A stretch of DNA of 64,000 nucleotides from Punctularia strigosozonata HHB-11173 SS5 (GCF_000264995.1 NW_006767433.1:1954876-2018875); one strand, 5' to 3'; counted from the stretch's first letter, positions 1 through 11,547 are shown. The notes: a model not told the origin generated them from the sequence alone. Numbers and translations are program-made.

Positions 1-1422
1 CCGTCTCGCCCACAGCAAGCTCCGAGTCCGCCGAAGTAGCTGCATAGCTATCATGGGACCTAGACTCTTGATCGGATCTTGACAAGATCCGCGTATACAT
101 TCATCGTTGTGTCAACGTGCTGAATCCAATCATATATCGTTCCCGGTTATCATTTACGTTATCCCAATACCTTTACGCATTATCAGCGCTTCATATTTAT
201 GAGACATGCAGCTTGTACTGGTTATAGCATCTATACGCAAACTCGAAGCCTCTTGTGACATTGAACGACAAGCTATGGCCGGTGCCAGGGCGCTAGTGTG
301 CTATCGGTGGACGGCAACGAAGAAGAATCATGTCTGTCCGAGAGCCCATATGATATCGCAGCACAAGCTTTGGAGCAATACTAGATTCATATCATGTCTA
401 CAGCAGTCCAGGATACCGCGTGTTTTTACGGTCCTGCATTACAAACTGACTGCCAAGAGGTACGCTACAGTTATCGCGCAAGCTTCTACGATCGCATGCT
501 ACAGCTACAGAAGGGTTACTGCATGTAGTCCTTTAACCTGTACAGGCCCTCGTTCATATCAGTGAGACAGCAACCAGCGAACGGTTGGATTCAGTCACTG
601 ATTACATCCAACAATTTGGTGCATGCAACAAGGACTTGAGCGTTCTAGCCCAAACGTTGCAATAGCGGCTCTCGTCAACACGTACAAGTATACAGGTACA
701 TACCTCGTTGATTGCTGCCGATTACTTCTCCACTGGGTCGCCCCTGATGCATATCGTGAGCGCAGCGGTGGTGGAGGGTGTTGCAACCTATGGCATCTTT
801 GATGGGTACCAGCTGAGTATCAATCAATCGTTCCATGTTTGCAGAAATTCGCTGACGACAAGGCTGAGGATAGAAGTTCTGTAACTGAGGCCATCCATTG
901 CGGACCAATATGAAGCCCAAGTGAGTGTCTTTTGAGATTCTCCCCACGCTGCTGGCCTAGCCAGTCCAGTCGTCAGAAGAAGAAAGGGAAGAAAGTGACC
1001 ACAAGAGGAACTGCATGGGCGACAGGAAGCAATTTCAAGGAATCGCCACCTGTCGTTACAGCATCCGTTGGGATGGGGCAGCAAACTGCGCATGAGACTG
1101 ATACTGCGAAGAACTCCACGAAGTCGGGTTGCTCCCGCGGCGTGAAGAATGGAGCTTCCAAAAGATTTTCAGAACCAGAATTCATTTCAACGGCTGTTGA
1201 GGGCCGAAGCACGCGCACAAAAGGTCATTGATGGTCACGGCACATACTCGGTTCAAAAGTGAGACGGAGCGCTAGTCTTCGAGCACAGTAGCGGAAGCAT
1301 TGCGTGACTGTAAGGATATTCGAATCACCACGTGAGTCATAACGCAGGTAGCGCGCCAAGAAGATAATTTGAGCAGAATGAGTGAGCCTCATCTGAACCC
1401 TATCAGCCATCTGCAAGCAGCT
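1..1422. other. Left-edge region without a resolved gene
   Basis: No gene can be assembled here with confidence. On the + strand several short open stretches look protein-like rather than random: one near 290-400 (reading DGNEEESCLSESPYDIAAQA), one near 553-648 (ending YIQQFGACNKDLSVLAQTLQ) and one near 838-900 (FADDKAEDRSSVTEAIHC), followed by a Lys/Ser-rich open segment to 1231. They lie in different frames, which would fit a multi-exon gene running left to right and perhaps starting outside the window, but I could not join them at sensible splice sites. The family is not recognised. It could equally be a decayed gene. Confidence 0.25.
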
Positions 1423-2776
1423 TCATGCTACGGTTGCCGGCGGGCTACTCTTGAACATCCAGACCTCCCGCCGACCGCCGAGACCAAACAAGCCTTTCCG
1501 CCCCAGCGGAACACTTGCATCGATATAGTAGCCTTCGTCGCACAGGTACTTGAATAGATACGAGATGATAAAATGCTTATCCGTAGGATCTATGCCTGGG
1601 GTAAAAATCTAGAAATCACTCATACTTATCATCTTGCTCACCATCCAGGGGCTTGATTCGGATACTACAAACATTGCTGTCATCTACCGATGCATCCAGC
1701 TTGTTCTTGAATGTCGCTCGCATGGCAAGGCTGAGTCTGATAGCCAATTGTTGAGGAGCGTGGTAAATCATCACGTTGTACCCGTCATTTGCAAGGGCGG
1801 CACAGAAGAAATCGAGGGGGGAGGCGATGTGCATATTGGCAAATACGAGTCTTGGAGGCTTCATCTATAGATCACCGTGAGGTCTCCGAGCGATCGTGGA
1901 TCTGGACGAAAGCGTACCGTATGTCCGGCGTCGATCGTTGTCACGTAGTGGAATCCCTGGACCAATACTCACGTCAGCACCCAGACTCACAACCCGTAAA
2001 TTCTTACTTCTTCCGCCAGGATCATGAATAATCGGCATATGACCTTGTATGTGCTAGGCGAACGATCAGGCTATTGCCAAGGGTATACCTCAGGAACACA
2101 TACCGTCGAGCATCATCACCACGAGCATCCCATAGTCTATGGGGAAATAGTAGTTCATAGCTAGTCCGCCCATGATCGGATGTTGTTCCCGCAAGATCGG
2201 ACATGGAGATGAAGTAGTCATCGAACCGATCACACATATCCCGACGAACAACGTTATCGACCCGAAGCTTGTTGGTACCCTGGAAGGAGACAAATATATG
2301 ATCTAAAGAGCAATCAGATACTTGAACGCGGACACTCGTGTATGCTCACCAGGGACATACTGTGCGGCATTGGAGTTGGTGCGTTGACGGGATAGGGTTT
2401 GAGTACGCTGCCTTGCGCCTGAGCCCGTACGCCGTCGGACTAGCGGAACAGCTGGTGCGGAAGCCATCTTCGGTTTCTTCATTGCAGATTTGAGCGTCTT
2501 TTTCGTATCTTGCTCCAATATGTACTGGGGTCTACCGAGACGCGGAGGTTGCATCAACGGTAACTGTACGTCCGTTGCTTGTAAGGGAGTAACATATTGC
2601 GCCGCCGTTACTGGGTAAGCTCCAGCTGGAAATGGTACGCCATTCTGAGGCTGGGGGGTGTCGCCATTCTGGAGAAACTGGGCGTTCACATATGGCGTCG
2701 CAGATTGGGCATAGTACTGGTATGGCACGTAGCCACCCGGATACTGAAATGTGGATGGACCGGCATAGTTCTCCAT
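1423..2776 (-). CDS. Conserved Agaricomycete hypothetical protein, six exons
   Basis: Function unknown. Six exons join in phase: 2776-2350, 2302-2104, 2053-2008, 1956-1918, 1864-1642 and 1595-1423, giving 368 residues. Residues 1-80 are Tyr/Pro/Gln-rich (start MENYAGPSTFQYPGGYVPYQ) and a basic Ser/Arg stretch follows. The conserved part then begins with QYVPDHIFVSFQGTNKLRVD, continues through WDARG, the ICRLFMILAEE helix, YVTTIDAGHT, KPPRLVFAN and a TLIHAP-like strand (VMIYHAPQQLA), and closes with SVPLGRKGLFGLGGRREVW near the C-terminus. From memory, this order matches a family repeated in many Agaricomycete genomes without an assigned function. No signal peptide or membrane segment is seen. 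The gene is divergent from MPC1 across 138 bp. The tiny 46- and 39-nt exons explain why the gene looks broken if introns are missed. I am confident of the coding nature and not of any function. Confidence 0.8.
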
Positions 2777-2914
2777 AAGGTTAAGTTTCGTGAAGAGATA
2801 CTAGCGAGGGTGTCAAGGCAGGACGAAAGCTCTCAGATCATCCTGGGCTGAGGCGAGGAAGGTCCGTTCGGTCTGCATAACGCACCTTGACACTCGCCTT
2901 CACCGCATACCACC
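2777..2914. promoter_or_regulatory. Shared divergent promoter, orphan gene / MPC1
   Basis: Only 138 bp separate the two start codons, which point away from each other, so both promoters and 5' leaders must lie here. I see no clear TATA box. This is inferred from gene layout alone. Confidence 0.5.
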
Positions 2915-3542
2915 ATGGCCTCCACATTCGTCAACTGGTTGCGTTCACCCAAAGCTCGGGAATATTTCTTCAGTGAGCACCTCATGATGTTATTTAGGTG
3001 TCCTGTCTGAAGTTCGGACTTAGGCACGCATTTCTGGGGGCCGGTCAGTAATAGCCATTGCCTCGGTGGAGAGGTGTTGTAATTCTTCGTTCAAAGGTGG
3101 CGAACTGGGGGCTACCTCTGGCTGCCCTTGCGGACTTGCGCAAGGACGAGGAGGTCATCTCTGGCACCATGACCACTGCCCTGACCGCCTACTCGTATGT
3201 GACAATTATGTCGCCTATGTACCCATGCTGATCCGCTCTTACCAAGCATGGTGTTCATGCGGTTTGGTGAGTCATGACGCCCTCTACCGCACCTCATACT
3301 GAACAAATTGCGTTGTTACCCTAGCTTGGAGGGTCCAGCCGCGAAACTATCTACTTTTTGCTTGCCACGCGACAAACGCGACTGCGCAATTGATACAAGA
3401 TGCGCGCTTCGTCAATTACTGGTACAATGGAGGACGGGAAGCAAAGTTAACTGGTTCGACTGTGGAGGCGGTCAAGGCCGGTGCACAAGAGGCGGTAGAT
3501 CTCACGAAACAGGAGGCGTCGAAGGTTGCGAGCTCGAAGTAG
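2915..3542 (+). CDS. MPC1: Mitochondrial pyruvate carrier subunit 1
   Basis: Subunit of the inner-mitochondrial-membrane MPC heterodimer, which imports cytosolic pyruvate. Five exons join in phase (2915-2972, 3024-3043, 3097-3194, 3247-3266, 3325-3542) to give 137 residues. The family signature is clear: N-terminal amphipathic helix with REYFFSTHFWGP, then [14 protein letters not shown], the [12 protein letters not shown] segment, [17 protein letters not shown] and [14 protein letters not shown]1 proteins are usually 105-140 residues. The C-terminal Ala/Lys-rich extension ([19 protein letters not shown]) is longer than in yeast and is common in fungi. Two exons are only 20 nt long. The start is the Met preceding [17 protein letters not shown], as in relatives. 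Its partner MPC2/3 is not in this window. Confidence 0.95.
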
Positions 3543-3666
3543 AACGGCCGCTGGAGTATCCAGTTATATCTGGTTTGCTGTCATACACGCACGGACAATA
3601 ATTGTTGAAACAGTCTTTTCGCACGAGGCTGAGCGTTGGGCATACAGTGTTCGCCGGGAGCCGGTA
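3543..3666. other. MPC1 downstream region
   Basis: Short non-coding stretch between the MPC1 stop and the first terminal repeat of the MITE. It presumably holds the MPC1 3' UTR. Confidence 0.5.
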
Positions 3667-4304
3667 CTATCATCGAACCAGTGTTCCTATCGAAAACAGT
3701 ATTTTGCGTGGGCTTCAAAAGTGTGCCAAGTAATCTCGGATTTTGTAGGTGGACATGATATGTCCTCACATGGGGCATAATGACATGTACTCTACTGATT
3801 TTTATGTGAGGGAGCAAGGCTGCTACGAATATTTTCCTGCACGAAGAGGATGGAAGACCCGGAGATCCTATCGCTGTCACAGCTCGGTAACGTCGCAATT
3901 GGCGGGAGAATAGGGGCTATTTGTGACACTTTGTGACGAAGCCTCTGTTCATGTTGCACATTATCTGCGTCCACCACAGCACATAGGTCACTGAAAATTA
4001 GATGAAAGGGGTCCCTTTTATGCCTATTAGTGCCCTATTGTAGCCTTGTCAGCCAGAAATGCCTCCTCGTAAGGATGCTCTGCCAAGTCAACACCCGTGA
4101 GAAAATGGGATCTTCGGGCTCTTTCCTCCTTGACGTTGCTCCACCTGTATACTTCCCTCTAATAGCGACACAGGGGTATGTATGGTACAAATAGCTACTA
4201 AAGGAGCATTTTCTGGTGATTTAAGGTGGGGTGTGGACGCGTTGAGAATCAAAATGGTCAGAATAGGACGCGGGGTACCGATAGGAACACTGGTTCGATG
4301 ATAG
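3667..4304. mobile_element. MITE-like DNA element, 638 bp, TA target duplication
   Basis: A 26-bp sequence starting CTATCATCGAACCAG at 3667-3692 recurs as its perfect reverse complement at 4279-4304. Both ends are flanked by TA (3665-3666 and 4305-4306), the target duplication of Tc1/mariner-type transposases. No transposase reading frame lies between them, so this is a non-autonomous element (MITE) or a deletion derivative. The perfect terminal repeats suggest fairly recent insertion. It fills the space between MPC1 and the 3' end of DNA ligase I, ending 26 bp past the ligase stop codon, so the ligase transcript probably terminates inside it. Confidence 0.7.
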
Positions 4305-4329
4305 TATAGAAATACCCATAAAATTACAA

Positions 4330-7300
4330 TCACCAAAACCCATCATCAGGATCACCACTCCGTTTCTTCTTACCGGAGTTTCCTTGTGCAAGAGCTTGCC
4401 GCTCGTACATCTCAGCGATCTGAGAAGAGCATGCGTCAAGGGGCAACATCGCACTCGGCGCTTGCATCTTACCTGCTCCGGCGCAGTTGCATCCTCGGCG
4501 TCCTTGTCGTCTCTCACACGAATGAACCTAGGAAATCGTAAGGACACGCCGCGGTCCTCCACCTGCACTTTGGTCAGATCAGATTGTTCAAGATGGAATG
4601 CAGGACACATACCAAACCTTGAGCGGCGGTGTATATAGGACTCAAGCTGAGGTCCGCAGCCAGCACTTCCCACACCACCTTGGGCTCCAGCCAGACATCC
4701 GGTTTGGCGCCTCCGATCTTTATGTCCCCTCGCGGTTTGCTTTGCTCCAGCGGTTTCAAGGTATCATAATGTTGCTGTAGAGCATCCTCAGAGAATCCTG
4801 TACCGATCTTGCATATCGTCTGGTATTCTTCGGAGTCCGCGTCGTAGCATGCAAGGAGAAAAGCACCATAAACATTGGTTCGTTTGCCTTTGCCATAGTA
4901 TGCGCCCACAACAACAAGATCAAAGGAATCGCCAACACCGGCAAGATAATCTTTCTTGAGCTGCAAACACATGTCGCCACTGAGAAGTCAGAATAGCATT
5001 TTTACATGGCCTCTTACCTTTAGCCAATTAACACTGCGTCTGCTGGGCTCATAGAAACTGGCTTCCGTTTCAAGCATCTTGACCATGAGGCCTTCACAGC
5101 CATCTTTGACCGATTCTTCCAGAAAGGATTGGATATCCTCCGTGGACTGACTATCCGACGATTTCGCGAATTGAAATTCGCCGTCAACTGGATGAAAATG
5201 TTCTCGCAGTAAACCGCGCCGCTCGGACAAAGACTTTCGAAGTAGCGGCTGGTGGAAGATGAGTTACAAGACATCGACAAGAGGTTTCCGCACTAACTTC
5301 GCCATTCAAATAGAGAAGATCGAATCCAAACAGGCAAACCCGTACTTGGATGTCTTCAACCTTGACGTCCTTCCGTTTCCGGCGACTCAGTTCCTGGAAC
5401 GGCATGAGCTTCTTGGTCGTCTTGTCGATAGCCACGGCCTCTGCATCCAGAACAAATGATTTTGTCGTTTCCTTGATACACTTCAACAGTGTCAGTAGAT
5501 TGCGCTGCATGTTTGAGCAGGAGTACAGCGTACGCGGGGAAGCTGTTCTACCAAATCTGGATACTTCTTGCTCATGTCCTCCGAGTTTCTGCTGTACACG
5601 CGAACCGAGCCGTCTTCCAGGCGATGTACCTGCGCACGCTCGCCATCGTATTTGTATTCACAAGTGAAGCGCTTATTCTCAAAGCGATCTAGGACTTCTC
5701 CGATAGCCTTGGTTGGCTTGGCGAGCATGGGCTTCAATGGTACACCTGGGGTGAGCTTGCAATGTTCTTTCAAACCATCAATACCGTGCTCAAGAAGAGC
5801 AGGTATGACCGCATCATACGTGGGTAATTCACTGGGCTCTTCAGTCAGAGGCGATCACGGGACAATTCACTGAGGCCTGACCTGTACACGGATTTGATGA
5901 TGTTCGCGCCTTCCTCCAAACGAGCAGTTAACTTCTCTTCGCTCCATTTCTTGCTCCCTATGGCATCGTTAGAACTCGCAGCGGTCACAACGAGCGCTAC
6001 CTACCGCGCTCCTTCTCTGCAAGCACGACAGCGTGAGCCAGAGCAACCAGTACCGTCCGCTCCGCATTGCCAATGCGTAATTTTCCTTCCAAGCTTCGTA
6101 TGATATATTTTGCTTCGGATCCTTGACAAGCTGCGAGCAACTTCGTGATGACAGACACTTTTTTCTGCTGGCTCTGTGAAAACATGAGAAACACGTAAGA
6201 TGCTAGCAAAAGGTGTAACAAACCGAGTGACCAGTGCTGAGGGCGATTTCACGCAGATTTGAGAAAACGTAAGGAACGGTAAGTGCTTTAGGTTTGAACA
6301 GAGTTTTCTGGCTGTTCTTGGAGTGCTGAGCAACCAGCCCTAGGTCACCTTCCTTCTTCAGGTCCGCCTTAACGACCGCAAGGCTGCGACCGGTCGACTC
6401 GCTGATTGCTTTGACAAGCAAACTTTCACCGATTCCGAGTTCGACGCCGACGTAATCAGGGCTCAACTAATTAAAAGAGGGAATATAAGGAAGCTTGGCC
6501 AGGGAAAAGCAATAATCATGCATACTCGGTTTATGCAAAGGTAGACCGTTTGCAGGAGACTTTTGGTATCTCCTTGCGCGCTGCGCCGGATAACCAGGAG
6601 AAGAAAGGAAGTGAGAATTGATGTCTTCTCCAGCCGTTTCGTGGTTGCTTCAATGAGAGCAAAAGCCTTGGCCAGAGCGGCATATGGTACACTTCGATAT
6701 GATGAGTTTTCAGCACGATTAAGAGGTTTAGCAACATACGCATCCCCTGTCTTCCACCCGCCTTTGATATCTACTTCCTCGATGCGGGATAAGGCAGCGA
6801 GGGCGCTGAGACTAGTTGTCAACGGTTCGCTATAAGTAATGGCACAGATGCACACCTCTCTTCAGCTACGTTCTCATCCTCATCCACGGCATCTTCACCC
6901 TCGTCCTCTACCTCGGCTTCAGCAGCCTCGTCTGCACTGGACTCAGCTTCGGTATCCTCCGGTACCACAGAGCCACCATCGATGTCTTCTGCACCCTGCA
7001 CGGTCCTAGATGGAGATTTGGTTTTGTCACTGGATTTGCGTGTCGCTGTTTGCTCGGCGGATAATCTTCGTGCAGTTGGTTTGTGTCGCCCGGAGGAAGA
7101 TGTTGCAGGTATGCTCTCTGACTCCTCGTCAGACTCCAAAATCCGACGCTTCTTGCGTTTCGTAGGTCCCTCTGAGGAATATGAGACGCAAGACGCGTCA
7201 CATGGAAACATATGCTCACCTTCAGGGGCGGGGCGGGCACCTGCAGTCGAGCTGCTTGAGCTTGCCTCTAATGGCATGGTATTTAGGATAGGCGCGTTCG

Positions 7301-7577
7301 ATTCCAATCATAACATGCCTCTCTTTTCCGGATGGTCGACCTCCATATTATCATCCGAGCCCTTGACTGCCTTTTCCTTCGCGCCTGTCCTCCCCTGACT
7401 TGTCCACAACTCCGCCAAACTGGCTTGTTGCGGAGGTGCTGGTTTGACTCCCCTTGGCATGTCAAAGAATTTCCCTATACCAAGGTCAGCATATACCGTA
7501 GCCCGCAGAGCTCGCGTACCTAGAGTTTGCTGGCGACCCATACGAGAACATGCAACACCGAAGACGCGGGAGAGCAT
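4330..7577 (-). CDS. LIG1/CDC9: DNA ligase I (replicative, ATP-dependent)
   Basis: Seals Okazaki-fragment nicks and serves base-excision repair. About fifteen exons join in phase. In order: a short leader [12 protein letters not shown]; a PCNA-binding PIP box QQTLGKFF; an acidic/basic linker ([12 protein letters not shown]); the DNA-binding domain ([32 protein letters not shown]); the adenylation domain with active-site Lys in [21 protein letters not shown]; motif [34 protein letters not shown]; and a C-terminal IAEMYERQA helix ending DDGFW. Two starts are possible, at 7577 and 7541 (MGRQQTL). The longer adds an Arg-rich mitochondrial-type presequence, the shorter begins next to the PIP box, as known for yeast Cdc9. 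One intron (7268-7318) needs a GC donor to keep frame. The gene is divergent from RPS11. Confidence 0.95.
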
Positions 7578-7594
7578 AACATGGTCAGCCACAG

Positions 7595-7607
7595 ACGCGT
7601 GACGCGT
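7595..7607. promoter_or_regulatory. Paired MCB-like ACGCGT boxes upstream of DNA ligase
   Basis: ACGCGT occurs at 7595-7600 and 7602-7607, just upstream of the 7577 start, and again at 7814-7819. In yeasts ACGCGT is the MluI cell-cycle box bound by MBF, which drives replication genes at G1/S, including the ligase gene CDC9. The close pair and the identity of the gene make this plausible, although the position is near the start codon. No binding data. Confidence 0.45.
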
Positions 7608-7622
7608 CCAACTCGCGTCCAT

Positions 7623-8604
7623 GACTACAGTCTGCTGCGTCCCATTGTCAACTTCAGACCTATGTCAACTTCAGACTAACTATACAGTGTAACACAAAAC
7701 ATATATGTACAAAGTATTGACGGGCAACTATCTATGTATCCAGTCAAGTAGTCCACTTACCCGAGACAATGCCGCGTATGCAGCACGAAACCAAGCCGCC
7801 AGCAATCGCGCGTACGCGTCTGATCACGAAACGATTATGACATTTAGCATCAGAGATTCAGAACCAGAAAGCTCGGGCGGCTCATAGTGGGCTGCTTGAC
7901 GCACATGTAGTAGAAATCAGGTGCCATCGTTGCGACTAGTTAGGGGATTTTGCTGTGACTAAAGTACGCGAAGACATGCGCAGCGGAGTACATACACGTC
8001 GTGGTTGGTTCGGCACGCGGTGGACGCTTGAAGGTAGAAAGTCACAATCAACATGGATGTCTGATATCATCCTAAGGGACGGGAGCACGGCGTAACGCTG
8101 GGTTTACGAGACTTGCAACGGCAGAATCGGGCTAACAGCATTAAACAGCTCCGTAGTAGGAACACATTTGATGGGTCGTTCTCAAGGGATCATGTGTAAG
8201 CGTAGGAGACTGTGCTGTATCGCGAAACTGGTGGCAGTAATATATGCTACGTATGGTGCCCCCTTCATCCGAGGAAGTGCATGGGACTATTGTCGTTGAC
8301 AGTAAAGCCGCAAGCGACGGTTGGTGAAAACCTCGACTTCAATACCGTATCCGGTTGTCGGTCTATGCTGGTTGGGCAGAACACTAGTAGAGCGTAAAGT
8401 AATCCGAAGCGGCCAAAGAAATTGGGCGGCTGCTAATAATCGTTCGCTCCAAGACAGATGGTTCGAAGGAGACAAGGTGAATGAATGCGTGAGAAACTAC
8501 ATAGTTTACCGGATTTGGACATCCCACCTGGCTCTCGTTCAGAATCTCTCCAAGGCCGCCCGACATCTTGCCAGCCCTCGCTTGTTCGAATTAATCCCGT
8601 TGCC
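7623..8604. other. Intergenic region between DNA ligase and RPS11
   Basis: About 980 bp between divergent genes. Apart from the ACGCGT box at 7814-7819 I see no coding segment, repeat or RNA gene. It presumably holds both promoters. Confidence 0.5.
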
Positions 8605-9423
8605 ATGGCTGAGCAAGTGCGTTATACGGCAGGGCCGCTACGATTCAGGATCTCTGAACTGAGCCGGCTTGTGCTGTAGATCGAGAAGGCCTACCAGAAG
8701 CAACACCTCTTCCAAAACGCCAAGGTCAAGGGTACGTATTACTGTACTGTTTATTGCGTATACTGGCTTGCTGATAATATGCAACGGCGTTCTCATCATC
8801 GATTACAATCTGACCTATAACAACGACAACTCAGGCGGCAAGAAGGTTTCCACGAAGGAGAAGCGATGGTATAAGGATGTGGGATTGGGCTTCAAGATAC
8901 CTTCAGAGGCCATTACTGGCACCTACATCGGTACGTCTCCTGTATCCCCACCAGGGCTAGCGTGTTTATGCTGTTTGTCGCATGCTCGGATGGCTCGTAT
9001 AGACAAGAAGTGCCCTTTCACTGGTAACGTCTCGATTCGCGGACGCATCTTGACCGGCCGTGTCGTGTCGACTAAGATGACCCGCACCATCATCATCCGC
9101 CGAGACTACCTCCATTACATCCCCAAGTACAGTGAGTTTTCACATGCTCCTCACATTGAAATACACGCTGACACGCGTACTCTTAGACCGTTACGAGAAG
9201 CGGCACAAAAACCTGTCTGTCCACTGCTCTCCCGCCTTTCGTGTAGAGCTGGGCGACATCGTGACCGTCGGTACGTGTTTGGCTTAGAGTGGTCCACCCG
9301 AGCTTCCATTCATTGCCCGTATGCGCTGCAGGCCAATGCCGACCCCTGTCGAAAACGGTCCGTTTCAACGTCCTTAGGGTGTCGAAGAACAAGGCCGCTG
9401 CGAAGGCTTTCGGCAAGTTCTGA
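8605..9423 (+). CDS. RPS11: 40S ribosomal protein uS17 (S11)
   Basis: Component of the cytosolic small ribosomal subunit. Six exons join in phase (8605-8616, 8680-8731, 8835-8930, 9003-9131, 9187-9270, 9332-9423) to give 154 residues, the normal eukaryotic length. The first exon is only four codons (MAEQ) and is followed by [20 protein letters not shown]. Conserved blocks include [74 protein letters not shown] and the closing [15 protein letters not shown]. The short first exon with an early intron is typical of fungal ribosomal protein genes. Divergent from DNA ligase I; the PPZ phosphatase lies 550 bp downstream on the same strand. Confidence 0.97.
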
Positions 9424-9969
9424 TTGGCCTGCTGGGTGATGGGATGCGCGCATTTTTTTCGCCAGCGAGGCGATGTTTACTATGGCACTTCTTTGTATGC
9501 ATATGCGACAATGACACTTGCGATTATGCTACTGTCGTGCTGGGCTTGCAAGCCAAGCGAATACGTGTTCATGCTGTGTACGATAACCTTGCGGCCCAGA
9601 CACGGATGGGCGGCTGATACGACGGAGTCGATCACCGTGATCGTTGGCTCCCCCGGCTCTTCCCACGCTTTGCTCCCTACACACGGGCACCGTCGAGGTC
9701 ATCGTCCCATCCCTCGAAGGGTCCGCGCGCTGCTCTTCACAGCCGTCACCGCCTTTCGTTCTTGCCGTCTACCTTGTTGAAGCGCTCCCTTAAGCGCCTT
9801 CCTCCCCGCACAAGCCCCCGCTCGCAGTCGGGCGACAGCATTCGACCCGGACGACGTCCGCCCTCAGTTCACCCTGGCTCCCGCACTCTTCTCATTCCTG
9901 GGCAGGTCCAAGACCAGATCCAGCTCGCCCCACCCTAGCTCTCCTCAGGCGCAAGCCCATGCCCTGCCG
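9424..9969. other. RPS11 to PPZ interval
   Basis: Non-coding. From about 9640 the strand becomes C/T-rich, as expected for the promoter and 5' leader of a highly transcribed fungal gene. No RNA gene or repeat is recognised. Confidence 0.45.
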
Positions 9970-11547
9970 ATGGGCCAGCAGCCGTCGACCGCCAACAAAA
10001 AGAGCAAGAAGCACGGCAAGGACAAGGACAAGGATGCCTCTCCAGACGCGGGACAAGATACTAACAAGCCCGAGGCGAACGGCAAGTCACCACATAGCAG
10101 CCTGTCCAAAGGAACAGCCGCACCGCCGGACGCAGCAAAGGAGTCGTCCGCCTCCAACAGCAATGGGCACCCCACCATCAGTGTCTCCGACTCGGATGGC
10201 ATGACCGCCACGTCCAGCGGGAGCAGTATGCGACCGCCCGGGTCCCCGCGACCAGATCAGTTGTCCATACAATCACCCGTCGACAGTTCACCCGTACTCG
10301 GGAACAAACCATCACCCGCCCCCCTCGACATCCCCGCAGCACAAACCATCCTCTCGAACGGCGCTGCTTCCACGCCCTTATCCGCCCCATTCTCCACTCC
10401 TGGCTCCGTCTCGAGTAGCATGCCAGGGCCGAATACGCTGAATAGTGTCAACAGCCTCGGCAAGCTCGATGTGGACGACATGATCCAACGTCTGTTGGAC
10501 GTCGGGTACACGGGCAAGATCAGCAAGTCGCTATGCCTGAAGAACGTGGAAATCACCGCCATATGCACGGCTGCACGAGAGGTTTTTCTGAGCCAGCCAA
10601 CGCTTATAGAACTCTCGCCGCCCGTCAAGATCGTCGGGGACGTTCACGGACAGTACTCAGACCTCATCCGCCTGTTCGAAATGTGCGGGTTCCCTCCGTC
10701 TGCCAATTATTTGTTCCTCGGAGACTACGTCGACCGAGGCAAGCAAAGTTTGGAGACAATATTACTTCTCCTGTGTTACAAAATCAAGTACCCGGAGAAC
10801 TTCTTCCTGTTGAGGGGAAATCACGAATGTGCCAATGTTACCCGAGGCAAGCATCATTTCTGGCGTATCTCCTCTTAATGTTGATATTTGTCCAGTCTAC
10901 GGTTTCTACGACGAATGCAAGCGACGGTGTAATATCAAGACTTGGAAATGCTTCATCGACGTTTTCAACTGCCTCCCTATTGCTGCTATCGTGGCGTCCA
11001 AGATATTCTGCGTACACGGCGGCCTCTCTCCCTCGTTACATTCCATGGAGGATATCCGCCGGATACAGCGACCTACCGATGTACCGGATTACGGTTTGCT
11101 GAACGACTTACTATGGTCAGATCCGTCAGACACGGCAGTGGATTGGGAAGACAACGAACGAGGTGTCAGCTATTGCTTCGGGAAAGCCATTATCAACGAC
11201 TTCTTGATGCGATACGACATGGACCTGATATGTCGAGCACACATGGTCGTTGAAGACGGCTATGAATTCTGGAACGACCGAACACTAGTGACGGTGTTCA
11301 GTGCGCCAAACTATTGTGGCGGTGAGTTCACGTCAGTGCGCTACCAAAGTCACTTTGCTCAATGATGTTCTAGAGTTTGACAACTACGGCGCTTGCATGA
11401 GGTTGGCCATCATTTGTATTTATCGTGGGCGGTCGCTAATCAGGGCGCAGCGTCTCCGAGGATCTTCTCTGCGCCTTCGAGCTGCTCAAGCCTTTGGATG
11501 GAGCAGCATTACGCAAAGAGATGACCAAGGCTAAACGGAAAAGGTGA
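9970..11547 (+). CDS. PPZ1: Serine/threonine protein phosphatase PP-Z
   Basis: PP1-like metallophosphatase; in yeasts Ppz proteins act in salt tolerance, K+/Na+ homeostasis and cell-wall integrity. Four exons join in phase (9970-10846, 10896-11321, 11374-11401, 11451-11547), 475 residues. Residues 1-160 are a low-complexity Ser/Pro/Lys-rich tail beginning [11 protein letters not shown], where Gly2 fits an N-myristoylation site as in Ppz1. The catalytic domain starts near [15 protein letters not shown] and carries GDVHGQ, GDYVDRG, RGNHE, HGGLSP and [10 protein letters not shown], the metal- and phosphate-binding motifs of the PPP family. The N-terminal extension separates it from PP1 itself. 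The first intron (10847-10895) begins with GC (GAG/GCAAGC). Convergent with the SLC35F-type gene. Confidence 0.93.

Noticed and set aside
1918-2053. Frameshift in the orphan gene between ILAEE and KPPRLVF
   Set aside because: Two introns with GTAAGA and GTACGC donors and a 39-nt exon (GFHYVTTIDAGHT) restore the frame and match the remembered family sequence.
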